Positions 1-10,980 of a DNA stretch of 64,000 nt are shown here, piece by piece; the stretch's first letter is position 1; each line of letters begins with the position of its first letter. The notes below the pieces were generated by a model. The model was not told the DNA's origin, made no database searches, and saw only the letters and a program-made list of their open reading frames with translations. A program made the translations under genes and the position numbers. This DNA is from Setophaga petechia (Eukaryota > Chordata > Aves > Passeriformes > Parulidae), in NCBI GenBank assembly GCA_024362935.1, contig JANCRA010000028.1, positions 8,490,476-8,554,475 on the forward strand, read 5' to 3'.

Positions 1-953
1 CAGCCACAATGAGCCAGAAAAATGTTGGGAGTCAGGACAGGGAGCCACGGGGCAGAGTTTGTGTCAGTGAACATCAGGTCAAACATCTGAACCATGAAGG
101 GGCTGCCCTGGGCTGCTGTGTGCATGCTGAGTTGCCCCAGGATTGGCTGGAAGTGCTGAAACCTATCCTGCAAGTTCTGCCTGCCTTGGCCACTGTCCTA
201 ATTAAACTGGCAGGCAAACTGGGAGCTGATCAAACACATCCCACTGTCCAGGACATGCACAGGCATTTTTTGCCATTTGTTCACAGCTTTAATCAGATAC
301 TGTAGGATTTCAGCCTTCTGAAGGCCTAATCTAGATTTAATTTCCAAACTGTGCTGCTTCTTAGTTCTGTTCACAGGGGTATTCAGTCATTACTGGTTCA
401 TAGTGCCAGTGTGCTGCAAGTCATCTGAGGTCTCTGTGCTGTATTTTCAAAGGTGACAACGTCCAAAATGGGCAGTGTCTCCATGTGGAGGAAGAAGGGT
501 TGAGTGGGAATCCATAGCCAATACTGCAGAGCCAGGCACAGTTGCAATTTTGAAATGGCACAAAATCTGCCTTCCCAGCTGTCCCAAATCCTGTACAGAA
601 TCCAACCTGGCCTGCCTGTGCCTCCACACAAAAGTGTGCCTCCAGATGCCCTTCTGCTCTCCCCCAGGCCCCCAGTGGAGACAGTGCTGGCAAGGAAAGG
701 GTTACAGCAGGAGCAAATGTTAGGTACAGCAATGCTGAATTTGGAATTTGCCAGGAATGTACCTGTCTGCATTACCTATGAACTGTGGAGTGCCACAGAG
801 CAAGTGCTGGAGAAGGGGAAGGAGAGGAGAGTATGGAGATTTCAGCTGTCCCATTAGAAAACCATTAGTTTTAATGTTATCCTGCTGCTGCTGCTGCTGC
901 TCAGAACTAAATAAAGAGTTAGACAGTGTGTTAGGAAGCTGGAGGATTATTAC
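1..953 (-). other. Start of FLOT2 intron 3 (non-coding in window)
   Basis: The donor site of FLOT2 exon 3 is at 953-952, so this stretch is intron. Several short open frames occur, but none encodes the next conserved flotillin segment on either strand. A small CTG repeat of about six units lies near 885-902. Nothing else is recognised. Confidence 0.75.
885..902 (+). repeat. (CTG)6 trinucleotide repeat
   Basis: A short, near-perfect CTG tract (CAG on the gene strand) lies in FLOT2 intron 3, about 50 bp beyond the exon 3 donor. It may be polymorphic; no function is implied. Confidence 0.7.
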
Positions 954-3900
954 CTGTGCAACCCCTGTTACGTACAGGGGGACCCCCTCCGACGTCTCAA
1001 CATTCTCGCAGCGACAGAGGATGGTCAAAACCTCCAAAGACACTCTGAGCAGGGAGGAGTAAGGGTAGGACAGCAAATACACACAGCAGTTACCACAGAG
1101 TAAGACACTCCTTGCAAAGGACAGACGAGACTTTCAGGTTTCAGCTTTTCCCTGGTCACTTTGCCTTTCTCCCACTGCCTGCTCCCAGAGCTCCACAATC
1201 AGCTTCGCTGGTCATGGGAGGGGGTTTACAGCATCCAGCAGTTCCTTTTAATGAGGATAAACAGGCTGGGGGCTTGTCCCCACCCTGCACACAAAACTGT
1301 GCCATCCTGGTGTCAGCTGGAGCTCTCTGTTGAAGTATCCTTCAGAAAAATTCCTTTTGGTAATAATTTAGATGCTTCTATGTCAGTATGTAAGAGAGGA
1401 CAGATAAATGAAAACACCAGGGACCTGGCTACCCACCCCTGGCTAAGGCATTGAGGAGAGAAGCTGCTTCCAAGTGCTGTCCTGGGAAGCTGAATTAGCA
1501 CCATTTGGCTTCCCCAAAGGCATATTAGACCACACTGTCTCTCTCACTGCTTTTACTTCTGACCCCTAAACGGGGACAGCATTTTTTCCCCTTGTTTTTC
1601 CCTAGTGCTCAAGGTTGCAGCAGGATAAGTGCCCAGCACCCTGCCAGTTCTAACTGTTCCTTTTGTTCCCAGGTTAATGCTACCTGGCGGGATGCCGCTG
1701 ACAGCAACACAATTGCTCCTGTCTCTCTTGCTTACAGCACTGGCAGTTCCAGAAAAAATGTCCTGATTTCAGAGAAGGAAATCTGTCTCACTCTTGATGT
1801 TAATGCAGCGGGCTCCATCTGGGGCACAGCTTACAGCATGCAAGAAAGGAGAATTAAGCCCCATATCCCACGGCATGAACTGGTATGGATTTTAAAGCAG
1901 AAGGTTTGTTTGGATGCTGGAATTCCTGTCAAGAGCCCCATTTGCTAAATAATGCCCAGACCTCAATCATATAACAGCTCGTTCCTGGCAATCCAGATCT
2001 TGGCCCTGGATTCAGCCTCTCCTTAACTCAATAAATCAGCCTCCCACATCTGTCCGATCTTCTGCACTGGGCAGGTCAAGGTCCTGCACTGCTTTTCAGA
2101 AGAAGAGGAGAAACAAAAACCATTTGTTCAATTAACAGTTCTCCCAACAAGATGCCTCACAACAATTTGGGAATGAAACTTGTCTGGCTCCAATGCAGTC
2201 CTCAAACACTGAGCCCACAAGCTGGGCTTTCCCTTCCTCTCCCACTTCCCATCATGTGCAGAGGGCAGCCACATGCTCACTTTGCTGGTGGCAACACAGT
2301 TACAGGGAAAAGAGGCTGGAAGAGGCTATAGGGGTTAACTACAACCTCTGGCCATCACTCAGTGTAAAACTCAAAAGTCACGTCTTTATCCTTTTCCCTG
2401 TTGTTTTTTCACACAGATGGAGGAAACCTGTATCAGTGAACACGAGGGATGTTTTGGGAGGGAGCATTCCTACACATCCTAGACACAAAGAGCTGTATTA
2501 GCAGGACAGCAGCACTACCACAGCATGTCAGCTCAGAGACCAGACTGTAAGCAGCAGCAAGCAAAATCCACGACTGAGGAAAGGGAGAGAAAGGAAATCC
2601 CGTGGTTTTAAATGGGAACAGTCTGCTCCCAAGGTGACAGCAGTCAGCAGATCTTTACAAAGAGAAACTTGAGGAGCAGAGGGGGGCACTGGTGCACTGC
2701 AGGCCATGAACTGGTTTGTTACTGGGTGAGGGGTTGGGCCATACTGGGCAGAGCTTGGCCCCTCTTGTGGACACAGAGGCTGTTTGAAAAGCACTCCAGC
2801 TGAAAGCATGTGATTTCTTTTTTTGTGTGTGTCTTTTGCACTGTGGCACCCAGCTGTCCCCATGCCAACAGCCAGCAAAGAACTCCTGATGCTCAGCCCT
2901 GGTTTCATACACAGTGCCTGACACAGTGCTCCTAAAAATACTGCTGACAGCCCCACTGGGATGATTTTGCCAAATTCCCACTCCAAAAGCCCACAAATAA
3001 CAGGGGTCTCCTTACCTTTGGGTGTCAGTAATGCACCACCAAGCCCAGGCCCAGCCTCCATACACATATTGCTTCTCATCAGAGCCACAACAGCCACCTG
3101 CAGAGAGCACAGAGACATCAGGATTACACATATGCACGTGCTCTTGGACAGGGAATAACTTACAGGCAGAGGAGTTCCTCCTCTTCCTCCTCTCCATGGG
3201 CTTCACACGGCAGTTTTCACAAGGCAACCTTTTTTGGAATTGGAAAATAGTATTTGTATAATTCACTATGACCAACAGTAACACACAGAAAGGGACTGTA
3301 TGCCAAACCAGGGCTTTATTTTTTCAGCCCTTTTAGCAACCAGAATCAATATCAGTATCTTCAACTGTGATGTTAATTGCTTTGGAAAGCCACATAAGAA
3401 ATCCACCTCCTTTCCCTCACACCATCCTTAAATTCCCACAGAAGCTCTCAAATCAGCATTAGAAGCCAGAAGAACCTTTGAGCTCCCAAAAAACACCTCC
3501 TCATTCTGGCTTGTGCAAGTAGCACAGTATCTGATGCTTTGATGGTCCATCTCAGAGCTGGATGTGCCCAAGGTTCAGGCAGCCTCCAGAACTCTTCTGA
3601 CACATTTAAGATTTGATCCTGGTGAAGCCAGAAGATGCTGTCTGGATTTTCATATCTTTGATTTAAAAGAACACGACACCTGCTGCCTTTCAAGAGAGCA
3701 CCCTGCCAGTGATCAGATTGATGGCTGGGAAGGGAGGAACTCTGCAGTTCCCTGGCTCGGACCAGGGCTGGAAGCTGCTGACTCTCAGGCAGACTGGAGC
3801 CAGAATTCCCTCTCTCAGCTGCTCTCCATAATCACTCTTACTACAGCAGTGCCCGAGGGCCTCAGCAAGGCGAGTGCTGTGCAAACAGAGCAACAGCCAG

Positions 3901-6900
3901 CTCCAGCCCTGCGGGATAGATCTCTGCAGGCAAGACAGAGCCAGCACAGAGGAAGAGCAGGAATGCAGAAAACAGAGTGGCTCTGGGAGCTTTGGGTTGT
4001 GGGAGGGGAAGGGGACAAGGATGAAGCCAGCAGCCCTTTCAAGAGCAATGACCAGTATTGTTTGCATAGGTCAGAATGAAGAGCAGAAGCAGCACACATC
4101 CTGGCCAGAGTGCCTGCAGGGCCCTCTGACTGCAGGAGGGGATTCTGTCCTTGTTCTCCTCCTCTTCTTGCTCCTCCTCTTGCTCCAGTTCCCTGTCATT
4201 TAGCCATCTTCTGCCTACTTCCAAACACTGTCTGCTTCCAGACACTGGCCACACACTGCCTGCCTCACTGGCTTCTAAGCTGCGTTTGACAAACCAGCAC
4301 ATCTGCCCCATCTACAATTCTTCACCCCTGCATTTCAGTGAGAATTAAACACAAACGGGGAAAACACTTTACGCACTTTTTCAGATCTCCTGTGCTGCAC
4401 AGCCTAGAGGAATACTCTCCTGTCACCTCTGAGCCAGCCTTTGGATAGCTTTTTCCTGTAGCTGGAAGGGGATTTCAGCCAGGCAAGCGTTACAGAAGCT
4501 GATGATACAACATCCTGCAGTAACCACAATGCCTTTAACATTTCTTGGAGGGCGTCAGCCTGGTTAGCTCAGCCTTTCAGCCAGGCCCTTGTTTTCCAAG
4601 AACAGGAAGGGAGGTGTTCCTGGCACTCAGGAAAAGCAGCACCACATGGAAAGGTATTTTATTTCCCAGGGTCTATGTGGTCTTTACTGAACCTCTGCTA
4701 ATTTTTTCTTAATAATATCCTGAGAAAGCTCTGCACTCTAAACCCACCATTGTTACAGGAAAGCGCCTCTCCACACAGATGTTCCTCTTCTTCTGTAGGA
4801 AATGCAAGGAAATACCTTATTTAGTACCACACACAAAATGAGCTCCACATTTGCTTCCTGGTGCTACACAACACAGCTGCAGAACACGGTCTGCTGAGCT
4901 AGATTATATGTCAAAAATTGTTCAAAGCCTAAAAAAACCAGGGAAAACTAACACATTAAGGAGGAGTGGGATGCCAGCCAGCTGCTTTCACGCATGCTGG
5001 ACGTCTGAGCGCAGCAGAGCTCTGTCCTGGCAAGGCTGAGGAGCTGAGGGCTCATTTTCCATGGCAGTCCTGCCGCCTCTTTCTCAATTCTCAGGCAGCA
5101 AGTGAAAAAGGAACCAACAAAGCAAAAACCTTTGCAAGGCTAGAGAATAAACCCTCTTGCACAATGAGATTTGGCAGAGAAATTGCCTTTCCCGGCTATA
5201 ATACGCCCACTGTTCCAGCAGACTGGGTCTCACAGTGGCTTCCACAAACATCCACGGTGCCTCTTCCGGGGCAGTGTGCAGGGCCACAAATGGAGGATTC
5301 ATAGCCAGGGAGCTGCCAGCCAGCTTGGCCTCTTCCCAGTGAAGGGCTCCCATGTTCAAGCAAGAATTCCCAGAGCCAGGAGAAAGCACGTTGTCTGTTT
5401 GTTTGAGGTTTTTTTTATTTATTATGAAATAAGATTAATCACTTGGGGGTTGGTAGATAAAAGGAGCGCTCAGCAGATGCAGGAAGTGAGCTAGGAAGAA
5501 CATGAGCCTCAACAGTTTTGGGGACACAGGGCTCAAAACATCAAAGCTGGGATGATCTGAACAAGCTCTCTGTTGTTTGCTCTCCCAGGTAACTCGGGCA
5601 CTGAGTTACCTCTCTGGCAGGAAGTGGTGAGCTTTCCAAAATCAGATCATGGTAAACATGCTGCTGAGTGCAGACAGACCAGGAAAAAGTTGGTAATTGA
5701 AAACAGGTACTGACAAAAGATAATGCAGAGATAGAGGAAGGCAAAAGCATACACAAAGAAAATCACATCCTAGAGCAAGGCCCAGACTAAAGTCGGTGTC
5801 TGGTTCTTAGGCCTCGCTATGTGTATAAATTAGGATTTGTTCACATGCAGAAATGGTACAAGATTAACAAAAATTAATTTAAAAAGATGCAGGGTTCTGA
5901 GTTGAATCCATAAAAGCCACTGATGGTCACTGCAGCAGATGAAAGCAGATTACACTGACCATCTTGTTCTGGATGTGATTTATATGAAAATTACTTAATA
6001 AGTAACAAAGCTATAGAGTGAGTTTAAAAACACATTTAATAACTCATCTCGTAAACAGCAACTCAGAGAAGACAAACAACAATGAAGGTACACAACAAAA
6101 TCACTGAGAAACTACCCCAAAATTCCTTTTGGAAAGGAAAAGGAAAGGTCTGAGGCTATTGTCCACCTCCACCTAACAGGCTTTCCAAAGAGTAGTTTGC
6201 AAGTCCTGGAGATTTAACAAGCACATGACAAGGGAAACCTCGAGCCCCACCACATTCAAAAAGGTGAAGAAGCAGCTCCTGAGAAGGAAAGATCCCAGAT
6301 GGGGTAAGGGCCCTTCTGTGCACTCATGACTTGAGACCAGCTGCAATGCTGCACTCTCAGCAACCCCTGAGCACCACAAGCAGTGAGATACCAAGAGTGA
6401 GGAAAGAGTTTTGGCTTGCCAAAATGACAAACCAAAATCTGCAGGAGCACTCAGTTAAACCACCAGTGCCACTGAAGCTTTCTGCACAGCTTGTCTGGTG
6501 CAAGAGGTGGAACACCCCAAGCACAGCCCTGGAAAACAGTTTGAACTGAATGAACTGAATGAACACAGGGCAAAACCTCCCGAGACCCCGCTGAAGCTAC
6601 CTGCTCCTTCCCACAAGCTCCTACTTCTTTTGAGGCTGAAGAACTGGAATTGCACCATCAATGTGAAGGTTCAGGTGGCTCTTGCTGCCCACCACATCTT
6701 CCCACAGGACATGGCCTGGACTTCTCGTTCCACTTTCATGCAATAGACTCTTCTCACCTAAATGCAACTTTTACATTTCTCCTTCCAGAACTGCACTGGG
6801 CTTTGTTCAGCCCATTGGGTCAATCTCCAGAGTTTGTTTTGATCCTGACCCAGCTCTTCAAAGCTCTCAAACCCATTCCCAGCTCAGCCTGCAAATTCAA

Positions 6901-9900
6901 TAAGCACATTCTCGATTCCATTATCCAAGCCAAAACAAGGAACTTGCTTGATAAATTCTTTCTGCTGAACAGTGAGCTACTGTCAAGTTTCCTGGCAATG
7001 GTCTTCCAGGCAGTTTCATATTTATTTCATAATATCAGAGAAACCAGTTCCTTCTTGCACTGTGGACTGTAGGTCTCTTGCAGGAAGGGCTTCAAGAACC
7101 TCAAGAAATCCTTATTTCAGGCTTTCAACTTAGAAAAGTAACATGAAAATAGCACATGAGCAGTTCTTGAAGGGGTAAGAGGGATACAGTAACAGGATGG
7201 AAGAGCTTAGAGCAGCCCTGGAAGGGTTACACACCCCTGACTGCTGGCATGCAGCAGGAAATGTCTACACAAGACCAGAATTAACTGCTAACTCTTCTTT
7301 GACAGACATCAAAGAGCCCCAAAGGGTGTTGCACCAAACTAAAATTTGAGAAACTGGGCTAGAGTATATTTCTCAAGCTGATTTCTGCTCACCTGAGGAA
7401 GAATGAGATTAGGTGAACATGGCAAATACCTCTACTTGTCTTCTAGTAGGTGTACCAAGCAACATCCTTGTCTCAGGAGTCTCCTAGGAGATAAAGTTGG
7501 GTTGGCTGGGTTGCACTCCCCTGATTTTTTTCCTCCTTTCACTCCCTAAACTTTTGCTGAAGTAGCAGCTTGTTCTGACACAGGAACAGGGAGGGCTGTG
7601 CCCACTTCCACCATCACATATTTCCAGGTGTTCCCCTCAGAGCTCCTCTGCTGCAGCCAGAAGGAAAATGGTTCAACTGTAGAGATTTAGGCAACACTGT
7701 CTGGTAACTGTTAGATGAATATGGTTACTATAAATACAGCTTTCCTTATTGTGACACTGTGGAAACATTATAGGGCTATATTTCAAATCAGCAGATCGAC
7801 CCTTAGCCACAGAAGCTGCATTTAACCAGACTGTAACCCAAACCCAGCATTTCACAGCCCATTTGGCTGGTGGGAACATTCAGATATGGGGATGAACAGG
7901 TACTCTGTGCACCTCCCTGAAAACTCCACCAGCTCCAGCTGTGCTCAGGGTGGGCTCAGTGATGTGCCAGGCTCCTGCCAAAGCCTCCTCAGACCTTGCA
8001 CCAGGAAAAGTTAGACCCACAATCTGGGGAGACTCAAGGCTCTTCCTTACAAATCCTGGGCTCCACAGCTCACGGATGGATCGATCAGCAGTGCAGTTTC
8101 TTAGAAGGAGGTCGGTGCTGCTCAGCAGGGGAAGGACAGCAGTGCCAGCAGAGTGCTGAGCTGTGCCTGGGAAGCAGCTTCCCAAATAAGGATACAAAGC
8201 TCCACGTTCCCAAGGCACAGCTGGCTGCTCCTGGAGCACTGGAGGAACTCGAGTGTCTCACAAAAAAGTGAAAAGAAAGAATAACCCTCCTCAGAAAAAC
8301 CCACATGCCAGGGGAGGCCCAGGACTAAAGGGCAAGGGGCACAGGCTGAGTAAAGAAAATAAAGAAAATCCTCCCACCAAGTGAAGTCTTTCAAATAACT
8401 ACCACATGACAATTCAAGACTGCATGCCAAAAGCCTGCCTCTAATAATATTTGGTTTATTTAAATTAATTTAACTAAAATTTATTTAATATTATTTTGGC
8501 TTATTGGTAATTATTATTAGTTTCTCTTCCCCTTCCCCTCTCTCCCTAAATCCAGCTTAGTAGCACAAAAATTAATGCTGTCCCACGAGGTCCTCCCTGC
8601 TTTTCCCAGAAGGAACATGGCTCAAGTTCCTGGAATTTCAAAGGCTTGTAGCTACAACATCTCACTAATGCACATGGGCACAGAGGAGCTGCAGGGCCCT
8701 GCAGAGCCCTCAGGATTCAGCAAGTATCTGCAGACTATGTTGGGCAGCAGCTGAGGAAAACCAGCCTGGTGGCAGCTCCAAACCCCATCCTAAGAGGCAG
8801 AACCCAGGGTGATCTCTGCTCCCTTCCCAAAACACAGCTGCACTTCGAGGAGTGTCCTGGGCTGGCTGCTCCTGGCTGTGGAAAAGCACCACGCCTGGAA
8901 CTGCAAGCAGATGCCACAAATTCCTGCTGGCTCATCCTGGAAGCTGTAAACTGCAGAGCTGAACAGAAGCAAACCCAAGCTTTGAGAGTAAAGGGCATCC
9001 CAGCACACCTGAAGCACAGCTTGCCATGAATGTGGCATTTCCCCAAGCAGTGCCAGTTTTGACAGGGTTCCCTTTGGAGGGGAAGCACAGCATCAGCTTT
9101 GGATCCCACTGGGAACTGCAGACCAGGAGAACTGCAAGGAATTCTGCTGCTCTGGGCAGCTGCTGGGTGGGGTTTGTAACTCCTTAGAGCCACCAGCAGA
9201 GTGGGCATATTTGTTTCCAGAACTGCAGCCTGCTCCTGGCATCTCCTCAGGAATTCCTGTAATAGGTCTGTCATCCAAAAAGAGATGAACTGATAACAGA
9301 TCAGCCACAGCCTGCTGGAGGCTTTGGTTCCCAAAACCACAATAACACAGTTGCAAGCATGGCAGAGCTGTGACTGGAGGCACATCCTTGATGTTCACAT
9401 GCATTTTCTACCGGTGCTCATTACCTTGCAGCTGGCCTCAGTCTGCCACAGAGGGAAGCTCCCAGCCCTCGCATCACCTAACAATAATTAAACCACCTAC
9501 AATCATGAATTAATAATAATAATCCTGTCCACGCCAAAGTGCAGCCTGGAGCTCCAGCAGCAGCTACAGGTTGAAGCAGCTACAGGTTGAATCAGACATG
9601 GGGGATTTCACTGCTGGTTTGTTTCACCCCAGCCTCAGTCACCTCAGTCAGCTGCTGGTGACATTCCACATGTCCTGCATCCACTGCATCACCTGCATCC
9701 ACTGAGAGCCCAGGTGATGTTCTGGTGAGGAAGCTGCAGCAGGATGTGATGGATGAAGATGGGCACTGCAGGGACATGCCTGCAGCGCCCTGCCCCAGGA
9801 ACAGAACAGTTTCCTGGCAATGCCAGCCAAAGCCTGTTTGAGCTCTGCCGGTGCCAGCGCCTGACATCACCTGGAATCAGCAGCTCCTGCTGTGGCCGCA

Positions 9901-10480
9901 CCTCGCCCACCGCTCTGCGCTGCTGGGACCCCACCCCGGAGCCTCAGCTCCATTACAGCATCTGCCACTTCCCTGTTTATTCCCAAATAACTCAGAGCCC
10001 CCCTGTGACAGGGATCCCTACTGCAATTCCTCGGAGTCCCAGGACCCCTCAATTCCCCCCTCCTTGCACATCCCATCACAGAGACCCCTCCCCAAACTCC
10101 CACAGGTTCTCTCCATGACAGTGTCCCCCCCTGACAGAGACTCTCTCACAGCCAGGACCCTCCCATTTCCCTCTCCCCAGAGGCTCCATCACAGAGACAC
10201 ACCCCCATTCCCCCCAGCGATCGAGACCCCCTCAAATCGCTGAGAGCTCCCTCTCAGCCACGACCCTCAAAGCCCCCTCCCAGCACACCGCATTAGAGAC
10301 CCCCTCAATGCCTCAGGATCCTCCCATGACAGGAACCACTCAAACCCCTGACAGTCCCCTCACAGCCAAGACCCCCAACTCCCTGAGGGTGCCCTCCATG
10401 TCACCCCGCAGCCCCTCTGTCCCGGCCGTACCTGACACCACCAGCGCCTCGTTGGGCCCCACCGTGTGGCAGTTCCCCAT
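954..10480 (-). CDS. FLOT2: FLOT2 (flotillin-2/reggie-1), 5' part, exons 1-3
   Basis: Flotillin-2 is a lipid-raft scaffold on the inner face of the plasma membrane and endosomes that oligomerises with flotillin-1. Three coding exons are visible: 10432-10480, 3016-3097 and 954-1044, all with GT-AG junctions and continuous phase, giving residues 1-74 of a protein that is about 428 residues in human. Exon 1 starts MGNCHTVGPNEALVVS. Gly2 and Cys4 are the known myristoylation and palmitoylation sites of the family. Exon 2 carries the Trp-rich membrane-contacting stretch GGWAWAWWCITDTQ, and exon 3 the start of the SPFH/PHB domain ending in VTGVAQ. Exon 3 differs from the mammalian sequence I remember at several positions. 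The gene continues beyond the left edge; no further exon was found in 1-953. Introns are 7,334 bp (3098-10431) and 1,971 bp (1045-3015). Identification is secure; the 5' UTR limits are not known. Confidence 0.95.
1045..3015 (-). other. FLOT2 intron 2
   Basis: The interval between exons 3 and 2 is non-coding. Open frames here are short and carry no conserved motif. No transposon or RNA gene was recognised. Confidence 0.75.
8440..8522. repeat. AT-rich low-complexity tract
   Basis: About 80 bp composed almost only of A and T, with repeated TTTATT and TTAATT words, within FLOT2 intron 1. It is simple-sequence-like and no function can be read. Confidence 0.6.
10030..10400. repeat. Degenerate C-rich repeat next to FLOT2 exon 1
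   Basis: Words such as CACAGAGACCCC, CTCACAGCCA(A/G)GACCC and CCCCTGACAG recur irregularly in FLOT2 intron 1, immediately downstream of the exon 1 donor. It looks like a decayed minisatellite. Unit length cannot be fixed by eye. Confidence 0.5.
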
Positions 10481-10700
10481 GACGGCCCCGCCGCCGGCCG
10501 CCCCCACAAGCCCCCGCGCTTCTTCGCACGGCGGGGGCGCGGCCCGAGGGCGCCGCCATCTTGGGGAGGTCGGTGCCACACCCCGGGGGCGGGGCCGGGC
10601 GCGCCGCCATGTTGGGCGCCGCGTGCGCGGGGGTAACATGGGGGTGTGCGCATGCGCGGTGTGCAACAGAGGGACGTGACGTGAGTGTGCAAGGGACTGA
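10481..10700 (-). promoter_or_regulatory. FLOT2: FLOT2 promoter / 5' UTR, GC-rich with YY1 and NRF1 motifs
   Basis: A CpG-rich stretch lies directly upstream of the FLOT2 start codon. On the gene strand it holds two matches to the YY1 consensus AANATGGCGGC (complements at 10552-10563 and 10603-10614) and one palindromic NRF1 site, GCGCATGCGC, at 10648-10657. GC boxes lie between them. These motifs are typical of TATA-less housekeeping promoters, which fits the broad expression of FLOT2. The transcription start is not determined; it probably lies near the YY1 sites, where such elements usually sit. Confidence 0.7.
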
Positions 10701-10974
10701 GTGTGACAGTGCGTGGGTGTGCAAGGGATGTGTGTGTGTGACACTGCATGAATGCAAGGCAGGGTGTGTGCCCTGCAGTGTGCACGCAGAGCCAGGTGTG
10801 CTGCTCTGCACATCCACACTGTGCACACCCACATCCCCTTGCACACTCTTTCACCCTCCCAGCTCTGCTGCACACACAGGCCGTGCTGGGCATGCAAGGC
10901 CGCCGACCCTCGCTCACCCCCATCCCACACCCACACAGGACCCCCCGGGCTCCCTCATGACCACCATCATCACC
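10701..10974. other. Short FLOT2-DHRS13 intergenic segment
   Basis: TG/CA-rich, weakly repetitive sequence (GTGTGCAAGGG-like words, a short (TG)n run near 10729-10741) between the FLOT2 promoter and the DHRS13 cleavage region. On the minus strand, T/G-rich sequence at about 10920-10945 could serve as the DHRS13 downstream poly(A) element. Confidence 0.6.
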
Positions 10975-10980
10975 TTTATT
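10975..10980 (-). terminator. DHRS13: DHRS13 poly(A) signal overlapping the stop codon
   Basis: The minus strand reads CAATAAAGG, so the TAA stop (10978-10976) lies inside the hexamer AATAAA (10980-10975). No other AATAAA was noticed between here and FLOT2, and T/G-rich sequence follows 30-60 nt downstream. If used, the 3' UTR would be only about 15-30 nt. Confidence 0.7.

Larger units (their letters stand above)
3098..10431 (-). other. FLOT2 intron 1
   Basis: A 7.3-kb intron. Contents I can name: a pyrimidine-rich tract near 4155-4195 (CTCCTC repeats); an AT-rich low-complexity stretch near 8440-8520; a small ATA/TAA microsatellite near 9508-9523; a 17-bp direct duplication near 9562-9590; and a C-rich degenerate repeat from about 10030 to 10400. 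No alternative first exon or RNA gene could be supported. Confidence 0.7.
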
